Below, one piece after another: positions 1 to 10,847 of a DNA stretch of 64,000 nt. This stretch comes from Chamaelirium japonicum (Eukaryota; Streptophyta; Magnoliopsida; Liliales; Melanthiaceae). A model generated the notes under the pieces. The model was not told the origin of the DNA, made no database searches, and saw nothing but the letters and a program-made list of their open reading frames with translations. Made by a program: the position numbers and the translations under genes. The stretch spans positions 2,934,001 through 2,998,000 of the forward strand of contig OX393551.1 in assembly GCA_947650365.1 (NCBI GenBank), given 5' to 3'. Each line of letters begins with the position of its first letter. Positions within the stretch are counted from its first letter, which is position 1.

Positions 1-1175
1 TGATTTAAAAAAGTACAAAGTGGTCATTGGAAGAGTCAATATTGCTTGCTTACAAGAAACCAAATGGAAAAGAGGAAAAGCTAAAGGAAATTGGTGATGG
101 GTAAAAGATTTTTATGTAGGGAAGGATAGTAGTAGAAATGGAGTTGGAATATTATTAGATAAAGATATGAAGAATAATATTGTCGAGGTTAAAAGGATAA
201 GTGATAGATTATTGGCTATAAAATTGATCTTAGGTGAGGATATTATTAATGTAGTGGGTGCTTATGCACCACAAATAGGACTAGATGAGAATGTCAAAAA
301 CAATTTTGGAAAGATATGATGGATTAATGCAAGAAATTCCAGAGGAAGCAAGAATATTTATAGGTGGTGATTTAAATGACCATGTTGGGAGAAGCAATAG
401 AGGATATGAGATAGTACATGGCGGTTTAGGAGATAAAATGCAATTGGAGATTCTATACTAGAGTTCGCGGTGGCCAACCTAGCAATATCAAATACATATC
501 TCAAAAGAGAGATGAACATTTAATTACTTACAAGAGTGGATCAAATGCGTCACAGTCTCACAGATAGATTATTTCTATTAAGAAGAAATGAGAAATCTAG
601 ATGCAAAGATTATAATGTGATACCGGGAGAATTTTTTACAACACAACACATGCTAGTAGTTTTGGATGTGTATATTAATAGCAAAAAGAAAAGACAAAAC
701 TTAAATTAAGCCCAAGAATAAGGTGGTGGAATTTAAAATGGAACGATATGACATCCTTTGAAAAGAAGTTAGTAAAGGAGGAGAATCGAGTCTTGTAAAA
801 TACACCAAATATGATGTGGGATCAAATGCCAAACTATATTGAGAGAAATGCTAGAAATGTTCTTGGAGAATCTAGAAGTTATCGGCATGGGGATAAAGAT
901 ACCTAGTGGTGGAATAATAAGATCCAAAAGACAATCAAGGAAAACAGATTATGCTTTAAAGACAAGAAGTCAACAAAGGACATTGAGGACTTATAAATGT
1001 ATAAAAAAGCTAAAAAGGATGCGAAGAACCAAGTTAGACTAAGTTTGCATCTCTTGATAATTTATATTATAAATTATGATCCAAGGAAGGTGGAAAAGAA
1101 ATATACAAATTAGCTAGAATGAGGGATAGGAATACTGGAGATATAGATCAAGTTAGGTGGCACAAAAGTGAAGGT
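1..1175 (+). pseudogene. LINE (non-LTR retrotransposon) ORF2 relic: endonuclease domain and linker
   Basis: Broken plus-strand reading frames match the APE-type endonuclease of plant LINEs. Visible pieces in order are ACLQETKWKRGKAKGNWW, GKDSSRNGVGILLDKDM, NVVGAYAPQIGLDENVKNNF, FIGGDLNDHVGRSNRGYE and a weakened TTQH-like block near 640. After about 870 a linker follows with WWWN and a KIYKLARMRDRNTGDIDQVR stretch near 1100-1160, which in these elements lies just before the reverse transcriptase. The catalytic QET and GDLN motifs are recognisable. Several stops and frameshifts are present, so it is dead. No reverse transcriptase is seen, because the copy ends or is replaced near 1175. It resembles the RTE-like plant LINEs often annotated as craniofacial development protein 2-like; the clade is an inference. 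The 5' end lies outside the window. Confidence 0.8.
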
Positions 1176-1435
1176 GGTCGCCAAGTGTTGTCTTTCTTTG
1201 GTGTTAATAAAGACAAGTGCGTAAGGACTCTAGCTCCACCTAGACCAACCCCTTTTCCAACAACTCCACCTAGAGTTGTATCTCTGGTCGCTTGTTAGAA
1301 TTAGTTTTGTAGGCCGAAAAATTAGGTATAAGCACGTCTGAAATAAAACCAATTGCATGTCGAATAAATTGTAGTTAGATGATAATCCCTCAGTAACTCG
1401 AATAGCCAATTTATAGAATTCTTATAATAATTACG

Positions 1436-2205
1436 ACACTTCCTCTGAAACCTCCTTGTGGCACTGTACCATTAGTTCCACTCTTTTACCTGCCAAGACA
1501 TAAACAACACCCAATTTTATGCTTTCTTTTTAAAACCGGGGAATAGACAATAGATTGGAATTGTTACTAGCCTTAAAGGGGATAGATACTTTCTCCCTCA
1601 TGGGTCCTAACTTTACTCTTTTCCCGATGGAACTAGAATATGCAATTAAGCCTTTTTGTGATGAACTGGGTCACTTCATAATTGCCCCAGCAAGATTGTC
1701 ACATACATCCCTCGGCACCACATTGCACCATATTTTATTTTCAAACTCATTACACATATTGAATTTACTAAATAACTGGATGAAATAGGTAACTTGCCTT
1801 TCCATAACCAAGCAATCTTATATATGAATAGGATGCTTTTCTACCAACAACTTCAATTCAACCACATATTACATACCTTTCCTCTAGAAAGTACGCAAGT
1901 ATCGAAGATGTTTTCCTTGCACCAATCATCTTTTTCTTTGGATTTCCAATAACTTGTCAAGCCACAAAGCTTTTTTCCTTGTGCTGGGATTACATCTATA
2001 CTTCTTCATCCTCTCAACCTTCTCACAAGGAGCTTCTCCCCCTCATCTTCCTTATCTTCTATTAGCTGTGTGGTATGGACATGAATAAGGTACGCCCATG
2101 CACTCTACACGTGACAACGGACACTTCCATCATTATGCACCGGCGGAAGCCTGTAGTCAACTTCTCTTTGCTCATATTACCCCTTTCAACACCTCCACTT
2201 GGTTT
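1436..2205 (-). pseudogene. Ty3/Gypsy protease-region relic (element C)
   Basis: Read on the minus strand, degenerate frames follow the order found between the Gypsy zinc knuckle and reverse transcriptase. There is an acidic EDEGEKLLVRRLRG block near 2040. KEKDDWCKENIFDTCV and LSRGKVCN follow near 1900-1950. Then come a YKIAWLWKGK block near 1810 and a CNEFENKIWCNVVPRDVC block near 1700-1750. In intact families these flank the DSGS catalytic loop and the VWCDVVPMDxC region. The DSG itself is lost and stops are frequent. The orientation and domain order match a gag relic and primer site at 12955-13405, which suggests one minus-strand Gypsy element split by element B. Confidence 0.5.
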
Positions 2206-2886
2206 ATATCCAAGTGTTTAAAGTAATCTTCCGCTCTGATCTAGTGCTGTGAAGTTTGAACTGCTTCCATGCATGGAGTGTCGCAGATTTTTTTTTATGG
2301 ATCAACTAGTCGGTCAGAGGACAAACCGCTGGAGCATGAGCTCAAAGAGGTCCCAAGATTGAAATGGGGGAAGGCCGCATATTTTCTATTTTTATTAAAT
2401 TTCATAATCTTGATAACATGACATCAACGACCGCATTCGCAAGCACAAACAAGGCAACAATGGCCTTGAGGGAAAGTTCGCTCCACGGTGTCCATACCGG
2501 GAGTCGAACAGAGAACCTCTCCAACAAGGGTTGTTGGAGAGAAGAAGTACCACTCGGACAAGAGCTTGATGGTTGTTGCAGATCTTGATAAAGATTTTTA
2601 TGGCCCCAATATCGATACTCGTTCTTTTGCATGCCAAGTGTTTTGGTGGGCATCATGTGAAGTAAAGAACTAAGGATCCTCGTAATCTCCAACCCTTCAC
2701 GGATAATCATGCAAGAGTCCATAGGGTAAAGCACCATCAATTGTTCCATGGATTAAGAAAACCCAGGAAAAGCGGACTAATTGTTGAATTCTTCAGCATA
2801 ATCCTTTGTGCTCATAGTATTCTATCGCAAGCTATAAATAGCTCATGTGGAGATAACATACAATCAACAGGGAGGAGAGACAGTGA
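2206..2886. other. Unassigned stretch, probably internal to element C
   Basis: It lies between the protease relic and the left end of element B. Short open frames exist on both strands (for example 115 codons on the minus strand, 2402-2749), but none shows a domain I recognise. If the nesting model is right, this is the gag-to-protease part of the decayed Gypsy element. Confidence 0.3.
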
Positions 2887-3456
2887 TGCAGGACGAACTC
2901 GGGGAGCTGTCGCCGATGGAATAAAATCTCTAAATTAGGGTTTTTAGAGAAATAGAGGGGGAGGAGAGAAGAGGATGGGGAGATTCGAAATCCACCGGAC
3001 TCGAGGAATCCACCCCTAATGGATTCCAATTCAGGTAACCCTACGAAGCTCGCAAGCCCTCATTTTTTATATAACTCACATCATTTTTTTATTCATCATA
3101 GAGGATGCCTATAAATAGGCTTGCATGACTTGGTCACCAAGAAACCATAAGATAAACTACGAAAAATAAAAGATAATGGTTTTCAAACTCGAAAAGATCT
3201 AAATCTATCCTAAATCTTACCTAAATGATATTTTAAAAACTACCATATTTAATAAATCCAAAAATAATAAATTTTCGGATTAAAATAATAATTTCAGAAT
3301 AAAATAATTATTTTATTATGAATTTATTATTTTATTCCAAAAATACTATTTTTAGGAATTATTAAATCCGAAAATGATTTTTAATTAAGCCTCGAGAGTG
3401 TCTGTTGATTCAGGCTTTGGAAGTTGCGCAGGCTGGGCTTTGGTCCCTATCATACA
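2887..3456 (-). repeat. Element B 3' LTR (left copy, unbroken)
   Basis: About 570 bp closely matching 4467-4967 plus 12821-12888. Shared blocks include GGACGAACT, GGCTATAAATAGG-like text near 3110, and the AT-rich run ending TTTTTAATTAAG followed by CCTCGAGAG. It serves as the empty-site copy for the element A insertion, because its TTAAG at 3385-3389 is directly continuous with CCTCGAGAG. Confidence 0.75.
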
Positions 3457-4466
3457 AACCAACTCAGAAAGAATTCATCCATGAGTTCTGTGAAGTCGTG
3501 GCAGGGGCCGGTAGCAAAGATCACATCACCAGGATTGTCGAGGAGCTGTCTCGAAATCCGCAATTAGTGATAGAGACCCATAAGGTAATGGCATGACCCA
3601 CAACGGTTGTCTCCCGGGTCCCACACAAAAGTGGTGGTGTCGTTGATCGAGGACCAAAAATCATAGAATTGTTGGCATAGGCTGACAAAGATGGTTAAAG
3701 GGGCTCTTTGAAGTAGCAACTCGAAGGAGGATATGCCCAGTGGAGGTGGCACTGAAAGAGAACCAAAGTCGTGGGTGTACGATTTAGCTCGATGAAGTCA
3801 ATCGTCGAGACTAGTACACTGAAGTCGACACCCAGTAACATATTAGTTTGCATAAAGCAATCCACAAGAGTCGGGATAGTGTCCTTTGGAGGTAGAGGTG
3901 GGACCAGTGGTGCAAGCACCGCAGGTGGTGGCATGAGTGGTGAAGAATCCTCTGGTGGTGGTGGTGGAGGTATTGTAGGAGTCGTCTGTGCACGAGGCAC
4001 AACTGAAACACGGACTCTGCGTCGCTACCGGACCAAAGCCTCTTGCTCAATCTCGCTCATCAGCAGTATCACGTCATCAAGTCGTATTTCAACTGAGCAT
4101 CCTTGGTGCAAGAACCATTGGACGAATGGTTTGGCTAGCAATGCCAATTCTTGGCTCGATCCTCGATGCGACCAATATAAATGATCTCAGAAGTGGACGA
4201 GTATAGGGTAGGTCTAAAGGTGTCCACCCAATCCAAGAGTCGTGCATAGAGGGCAGTCTGATGGTAGCATAGATGGGCGCGGGCAGGGTTAAATTTGATT
4301 GCCATGTGGAGGTGGAGGTGGGGTAGGCCGCGACTGACGGGTCGCCGACATGCAAGGGCTTGGGGGTGACGGTGGGCGACGAGCGAAGGGATATTGATGA
4401 CGATGATGCCCGACGAATCATTCGGCAGGATGGAACTCACCGAGACACACTCTGATACCAAACTAA
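3457..4466 (-). pseudogene. Element B internal cassette encoding a proline-rich protein relic
   Basis: On the minus strand the frame reads WFLHQGCSVEIRLDDVILLM near 4050-4110. A proline-rich linker with PRAQTTPTIPPPPPPEDSS follows near 3950-4000, and then GVDFSVLVSTIDF near 3790-3830. The same order of blocks, with clear nucleotide similarity, occurs on the plus strand in element A (11540-12020). Stops interrupt it. I do not recognise the protein family; a plant mobile-domain (MAIN-like) relic was considered but cannot be shown. It is not gag or pol. The shared cassette in elements with different LTRs suggests capture or recombination. Confidence 0.5.
4449..4460 (-). other. Primer binding site of element B
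   Basis: On the minus strand this reads TGGTATCAGAGT, one base from the initiator tRNA-Met primer site TGGTATCAGAGC. It lies six bases from the LTR end at 4467 and fixes the minus orientation of element B. Confidence 0.7.
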
Positions 4467-4967
4467 TGGGACGAACTAGGGGAGCCATTGCCGATGGAAT
4501 AAAATCTCCAAATTAGGGTTTTGAGAGAAATAGCAGGGGAGGAGATAAGAGGATGGGGGAGATCCGTAGTCAACCGGATTCGGGGAATCCACCCCTGATG
4601 GATTCCAATCCAAGAAACCCTAACGAAGCTTGCAAGCCCTTACTTTTTTGATAACGTAACATTTTTTCATTCATCATAGGGGATGCCTATAAATAAGCTT
4701 ACATGACTTGGTCATTAAGAAACCATAAGATAAACTACCAAAAATAAAAGATAATAGTTTCCAAATTTGAAAAGATCTAAATCCATCCCAAATCTTACCT
4801 AAATTATATTTTAAAAACTACCATATTTAACAAATCCGAAAATAATCTATTTTTATATTAGCATAATAATTTCAAAATAAAATAATAATTTTATTTCGAA
4901 TTTAATATTTTATTCCTAAAATAATATTTTTAGGAATTATTAAATCCAAAAATTATTTTTAATTAAG
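4467..4967 (-). repeat. Element B 5' LTR, outer segment (interrupted)
   Basis: It matches 2887-3389 of the other LTR and stops exactly at TTAAG (4963-4967), where element A begins. The remainder of this LTR resumes at 12821. Confidence 0.75.
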
Positions 4968-5444
4968 TGATAGGAATCAGGTTGCGCTATATGATTCCAA
5001 AGCCCAAGCGTAGCCCAGTTTTGATGGCCCACTTGTTTGAGGCCCATTAGTATTTTATTTTGCTGTTTTTAGTTATTTATTTGCTATTTTCGGAATCCTT
5101 TTTATAGTAATTTCTGAACATGTCAAAACCCAACTTATAAGGGTTGTATGAGTGTTTTTAGGTGTCCTAGCCGGCTAGCCCTTTACTTTTGGAAACTACA
5201 AGCCCTACGCGTTTTGTATTCGTTTAAGGGTCTATAAAAAGACATCAAAGCCTCTCTTTTTGAGGGTCAAATAATTATGAATGAAATTGTGTGCATCTTG
5301 CCACGAGTTCCCCTGTGAGCGAGTGCGAGGCTCATACCGGTGTCAGATCAAATTTGGCATGAGGCCAAGGGCGCGAGGCCTCCCAACCCTTTTATTTTCT
5401 TCCTCTCCCTCTCTCGCAACGGCGATTGAAGCCTTGCTACATCA
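4968..5444 (+). repeat. Element A 5' LTR
   Basis: 477 bp. It is shared with 12348-12815 apart from small indels, for example GCCGGCTAG near 5170, which is absent from the right copy. A TATAAAAAGAC box near 5232 and a pyrimidine-rich end precede CATCA. Confidence 0.85.
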
Positions 5445-5448
5445 ATTT

Positions 5449-5460
5449 TGGTATCAGAGC
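5449..5460 (+). other. Primer binding site of element A
   Basis: A perfect TGGTATCAGAGC, complementary to the initiator tRNA-Met 3' end, four bases after the LTR end. Confidence 0.85.
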
Positions 5461-5977
5461 AAGGTTGTGAAGGGTTGTACTCCTTCACACAATCATGCTC
5501 GTCGTGTTCATCGCGCTCTCCGTCATCACCGACCATATCATCATCAACACCTGGAAGGAGAAGAGAATCAAATGGCTAAGAGATCCTCCCCTTCTCTCTC
5601 CCTCCCTCTCTTCTCCCTCGAGTGCAACCGATAGCCTCTACACAGCCCTGTCCCCTTGTTTTACAAAAAAAAAAATCGTGATCATCATCATCTTCACCAC
5701 CTCACTTTCACCAAAGCCCCCTTCTTGCCACCACTGCCATCCCCCATACACCCCCCATTGCTTCATATTTGAGAAAAAAAAAGAAGGGAAGAACTCCAGC
5801 CCAGCTTGGCCCGGCCCGGTCCAGATCCATTGCAACGCCACCCCACCCGTGCCCCACTTCCCCGATCCGTGACCACCGTTGCCCCCGGTCTGCTGACAAG
5901 CGCCCGAGCCACCCCATCACGTGGCTCACGCCTTGAGCACCCCAGCCCCTTCTCCCTCCTGTGGAGGAATTGACCCC
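5461..5977 (+). other. Element A leader, no coding domain seen
   Basis: Pyrimidine- and proline-codon-rich sequence between the primer site and the Copia insertion. The open frames here (125 codons or fewer) are low-complexity and I recognise no gag domain. The sequence resumes after the Copia element at 10848. Confidence 0.5.
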
Positions 5978-5982
5978 CCCTG

Positions 5983-6219
5983 TATGAAGATATCAGTCAA
6001 AAGAAGTTGCAGTTGTGCTGATTAGTCATAGTTGTTATAACTATGCAACACCTTTTTACTTTTATTTTTCCTTGATTCTTGTTAACTCACAAACCACTTC
6101 TGTTAAGTTCTCCTTGATTCTTGTAACCTCACGAACCACTTTCGGTTCTACAAATACTTGAATAACATTTAGTAGCTCTCAAGTTGAGAGAACTAAAAAC
6201 CCAAACCTGTGTTTTCTGA
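5983..6219 (+). repeat. Copia 5' LTR
   Basis: 237 bp beginning TATGAAGATATCA and ending TTTTCTGA. It contains an internal partial duplication of about 34 bp around CTTGATTCTTGT, which the 203-bp right LTR lacks. The termini are not the usual TG and CA. Confidence 0.85.
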
Positions 6220-6231
6220 TGGTATCAGAGC
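6220..6231 (+). other. Copia primer binding site
   Basis: A perfect TGGTATCAGAGC, directly abutting the LTR. Confidence 0.85.
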
Positions 6232-6364
6232 AAATTTTTTTAGCTATCGTCTCTCAGCTGCCCTATCTCTCTTGAGTTCGGCGGCCTGATTCTCTAATCA
6301 CGGCGGTTTGCTCTCAGCTCATCCACTGTCTGTTGGACCTCTTTGCAACGTGTTTTGAGCAATA

Positions 6365-7329
6365 ATGTCCGACATGAGCTCTCTGATGACTGACGCAAAT
6401 CCTCAAAAGGTAACTCCCTACATCATCCATCACTTTGATAACCCCTCCACTGTACTTGTTTCCACACTTCTCACGGGCGACAACTATGGTTCATGGAGTC
6501 GTGCTATCACAATGGCACTTCGTGCCAAAAATAAATTGGGTTTCGTTGATGATTCGCTCCCAAAACCGAAAAAGGATGATGAATTCAACAACTGGGAACG
6601 TTGCAATGACTTAGTCGCCAGTTGAATTCTGAACTCGGTCTCACCTGAGATCCGACCCAGTATTTTGTATGCTGAAACTGCAGCGCAAATCTGGACGGAT
6701 CTCAAGGATCTTTTCTCGCAGTCAAATGCGTCGAAAATATATCAGTTGAAACAGTCCATTTCTACACTTAAACAGAATGGACTCAGTGTCTCAATATATT
6801 TCACGCAACTCAAATCATTATGGGATGAGCTCAACACAATTATCTTTGTCACTCCCTGCATTTGTGGTAACGCCAAGACTGCCATCGATCAGCAGCACCA
6901 AGACGTGCTATGGAATTTCTCCAGGGGCTCCATGATCAGTTTTACGCCATCCGGAGCCAAATTCTTTTGATGGAGCTATTCCCTTCGATTCAGCACATCT
7001 ACAATCTTGTGCGTCAAGAGGAAAAGCAACAAGAGATCCACATCTCCACAACTTCCGTTGTTGATTCTGCAGCTCTCCAGGCTTCTAGGCCGTCATCCTC
7101 AAAATCTTTTGACAAGCGTCAGCGACCTTTCTGGGAGCACTGCAACAAGCACGGCCATACCCTCACCACATGCTTCCAAATTCACAGCTTTCTAGACAAG
7201 CAAGCTAAGACCACCGCTACACAAAAACCGGCTTCTGCTACTCCATCATATCCATCAACTCGTCAGCTAACATCCACCCAGTACTCCAAACTTCTTGCGA
7301 TTCTGGCTAAGGAGGAAGCACCTGGATAA
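6365..7329 (+). pseudogene. Copia gag (capsid and zinc knuckle), broken
   Basis: The start ATG at 6365 opens a frame with the gag N-terminal signature LLTGDNYGSWSRAITMAL, then LWDELN near 6820 and a variant zinc knuckle (CNKHGHTLTTCFQIH) near 7140. A stop at 6623-6625 and a frame change near 6905 break it; the frame is otherwise continuous to the stop at 7327-7329. The product would package the element RNA. The order and length of about 320 codons fit plant Copia gag of the UBN2 type. Confidence 0.85.
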
Positions 7330-10300
7330 TCAGCTCACCTGGCAGGTACGGTTCTTACTTGTTTACCAAATTCATGGATTATAGATTCTGGTGCCTCCAG
7401 TCACATATGCTCATCATTATCATAGTTTCATTCATTTTCTACTATCACTACTAAAGTAATTGTACAATTACCTGATGGTTCTCAGGCACTTGTGAAACAC
7501 ATAGGCACTGTTTACTGTTCACCATCACTCACTCTCACGAACGTTTTCCATATTCCATCTTTCAAATACAATTTATTATTTATCTCACAATTAATCATCT
7601 AATTGTGATGTCACATTCTCATCTTCTGAATGTGTGTTCCAGGACACCAACTAACGAGGACGACGATTGGTCGGGGTAGTGCTCGAAATGGTCTTTTTTA
7701 TTTAGATTCAGCTTTGCATTCAAATTCTGTTTTTTCTATTAGCAGTTGTAATAAGTTTGACTTATGGCATTCCCGCCTTGGTCATCCCTCTAGGCCTCGT
7801 TTTGATTTCATTGTTAAGAATTTTCAAGATGTTATTGCGAATAAAGACTGTTTGTGATGTGTGTCCATGTGCAAAACAATCACGTCTTTCCTTTTCTCGT
7901 AGTACATCTTGTAGCTCTCATTGTTTTGAATTAATTCATGTTGACATTTGGGGCCCTTTTTCTATACCATTTAAAACAGGTGCACATTTTTTTTAAACCA
8001 TTGTAGATGATTATTCTAGATGCACATGGATTTTTTTAATGAAACAAAAATAGGAAACTTTTAACATGTTAATCCATTTTTTTAAACTAATAAATCGTCA
8101 ATTCAACATAACAATCACCCGTGTCAATTCTGGAGATGGACAGATCTTTCTTCCCCAACTCCAAATCATTCGTTCAGACAATGGTTCGGAATTTCTTTCT
8201 AATAAACTTCAATCCTGGTTCCGAGACAATGGTATCATCCATCAACGCAGTTGTGTTGCAACACCCCAACAAAATGGAGCAGTAGAGTGTAAACATCGTC
8301 ACCTTCTCGATGTCGCCCGGGCTCTACGGTTCCAATCAAATTTACCGCTCATTCTGGGGCGAATGCATCCTTACTGCTGCTTTCATCATCAACAAGCTTC
8401 CAACTCCAATTCTTAAATATCAATCACCTCACCAAGTATTACTTGGTATTATTCCACCATACTCATCTATTCGTGTTTTCGGATGTTTATGTTTTGCTAA
8501 AAACATGAATATTCAACACAAATTTGACGATCGTGCTAGACCCGGTATTTTTGTTGGTTACCCATATGGTAAAAAAGGATACCGTATCTACGATTTCCAA
8601 TCCCGTCAAATTCACACCTCTCGGGATGTTATCTTTCACGAATCAACTTTTCCAAATCATGATATTCCCCCTATATCTCCATTATTAGATAATCCAGTTC
8701 ATACTAACCCGATTACCGACAATGGTATGTTCGACTACGTCACCAATCATTCAGCACCCCACCTTCACACTCAATTGATAATGCAGCTGACTCTAATACT
8801 ATACTATAGTAGAGTCTATAGTTGATCATCCCATTGATAATTCCAACATTGACACTGCCATTGATCCTCCGATCGATATCCCAATTGCTGATACAATTGA
8901 CACTACCATTGATCCTTCGACCATGACTCCAATCGTCATTTCAAAACCTCTGAGGGATCGTCACCCTCTGAGTCATTTAAAGGATTATATTTCCAATCAT
9001 GTATCATTTTCAACGGACTTTCTGATTGCCAATTATTTTTCTTTATCTCATCTGAGCCAATCTCACCGTGCCTTTCTAACAAATATCGTGGCTATACAGG
9101 AACCACGTTCCTTCTCTCAAGCCATGCAATCTGTTGAATGGCGAAATGCTATGGCCAAAGAAATTCAGGCTCTTGAATCCAATAGCACTTGGTCATTATG
9201 TTTACTTCCCAAAGGAAAATCACCTATTGGGTGTAAATGGATTTATATAATCAAATATAAATCTGATGGTTCCATCAAACGTTATAAAGCTCGTCTCGTG
9301 GCCAAAGGTTATACTCAAGTTGAAGGAATCGATTATCACGATACCTTTGCACCCGTGGCCAAACTAGTCACTGTCCGTATTCTTCTTTCTCTTGCTGCTG
9401 TCAAAGAATGGTCTCTCCACCATCTTGACGTCAACAATGCCTTTCTCCACGGCGATCTAGATGAAGAAGTTTATATGAAACTTCCACTTGGATTCCACCG
9501 TAAGGGGGAGTCTACAGTCTGCAAATTAAATAAATCCCTATATGGTCTTAAGCGTCTCATCAATGGTTTTCCAAATTTTCTAACACTCTCCTTCAACGAG
9601 GTTTTTCTCAATATGTTTCAGACTATAGCCTCTTCACTTACATCCATGAACATATTTCAATTTTTGTTTTGGTCTATGTTGATGACATCCTCATCACTGG
9701 CAACAACAATAATGCCATTTCTGAACTCAAACACGTTCTCGCCAAGTCTTTCCTTAAAAGATCTTGGTAAACTTCAGTTTTTTTTAGGCATTGAAGTCTC
9801 TTGTTCTAAAGAAGGCATATTCTTATGTCAATGAAAAAATGCCCTAGAAATATTATCTGATTCTTGAATGACTGGGTCCAAACCGTCCGACTTTCCGATG
9901 GAACGACTCCGTTTACGTCCAACGGACGGCACTCCTCTTTCCAATCCAGAAATTTATCGAAGACTCATCGGTCGTCTTCTCTATCTAACTGTGACCCGGC
10001 CTAACATCCAGTATGCCATCAACATGCTCAGTCAATTTATGCAATCTCCGCATTCATCTCATCTTGATGCCGCAAACTGAGTCCTTCGTTACCTAAAAGG
10101 TTCTGTTGGTACAGGTTTGTTTCTTCCCGCATCAAATTCACTTAACTTAGTTGGATATGCCAACTCCGATTGGGCGATTTGTCCAACGACCCGTCGCTCT
10201 ACCACTGGTTATTTCACGATGTTGGGATACAGTCCAATCTCCTGGAAAACCAAGAAACAACCCACAGTCTCTCGTTCCTCCGCAGATGCTGAATATCGAT

Positions 10301-10632
10301 CACTCGCCACACTTACTTCTGAATTACAATGGTTAAAATATCTTCTCTCAGATCTTGGCATTGCACATCCGCAACCAATTTCTGTTTATTGTGACAGCCA
10401 GGCTGCCATCCACATCGTCGAAAACCCAGTGTTTCACAAACGCACAAAACACATTGAAATTGACTGCCATTTTGTTCGTGAGAAGATTCAAGCCAGCCTC
10501 ATTTCTCCTTCCTATATACGATCGCGTGACCAACTGGCGGACCTTTTCACCAAATCTCTTGGAGGTGACGACTACCGCTGCCTACTTCGCAAGTTGGGTG
10601 TCCTTGACTTAGTAACTCCATCTCCAACTTGA
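7330..10632 (+). pseudogene. Copia pol: protease, integrase, reverse transcriptase, RNase H (multiple breaks)
   Basis: The protease active site is WIIDSGASSHIC (DSG at 7384-7392). The integrase zinc-binding LWHSRLGHPS region is near 7765, with the catalytic core around VDIWGPF, IIRSDNGSEF (near 8170) and TPQQNGAVE (near 8260). The reverse transcriptase spans 8923-9834, with CKWIYIIKYKSDGS, ARLVAKGYTQ, LDVNNAFLHGDLDEEVYMK and, after a frameshift, VYVDDILITG near 9675. RNase H (10117-10632) has YANSDWA, SSADAEYRSL, YCDSQAAI and KHIEIDCHFV. Stops at several points (for example 7855, 7994 and 10078) and frameshifts near 7850, 8310 and 9560 inactivate it. Confidence 0.92.
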
Positions 10633-10639
10633 GGGGGAG
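10631..10639 (+). other. Copia polypurine tract
   Basis: GAGGGGGAG immediately precedes the 3' LTR and overlaps the pol stop region. It is the expected plus-strand priming site. Confidence 0.8.
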
Positions 10640-10842
10640 TATGAAGATATCACTCAAAAGAAGTTGCAGTTGTGCTGATTAGTCAAAGTTGTTATAACTA
10701 TGTAACACCTTTTTCCTTTTATTTTTCCTTGATTCTTGTTAACTCACAAACCACCGAACCACTTTCGGTTCTACAAATACTTGAATTACATTCAGCAGCT
10801 CTCAAGTTGAGAGAACTAAAAACCCAAACCTCTGTTTTCTGA
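10640..10842 (+). repeat. Copia 3' LTR
   Basis: 203 bp matching 5983-6219 except for the left copy's extra segment. It ends TTTTCTGA before target copy CCCTG. Confidence 0.85.
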
Positions 10843-10847
10843 CCCTG

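Larger units (their letters stand above)
5983..10842 (+). mobile_element. Ty1/Copia retrotransposon, decayed, inserted in element A
   Basis: LTRs at 5983-6219 and 10640-10842 are flanked by the 5-bp target duplication CCCTG (5978-5982 and 10843-10847). The primer site follows the 5' LTR directly and a polypurine tract abuts the 3' LTR. The internal order gag, protease, integrase, reverse transcriptase, RNase H is that of Copia. Multiple stops and frameshifts make it non-autonomous now. Confidence 0.92.

Noticed and set aside
1555-1788. 77-codon plus-strand frame as a small gene
   Set aside because: It is the antisense shadow of the Gypsy protease-region relic on the minus strand.
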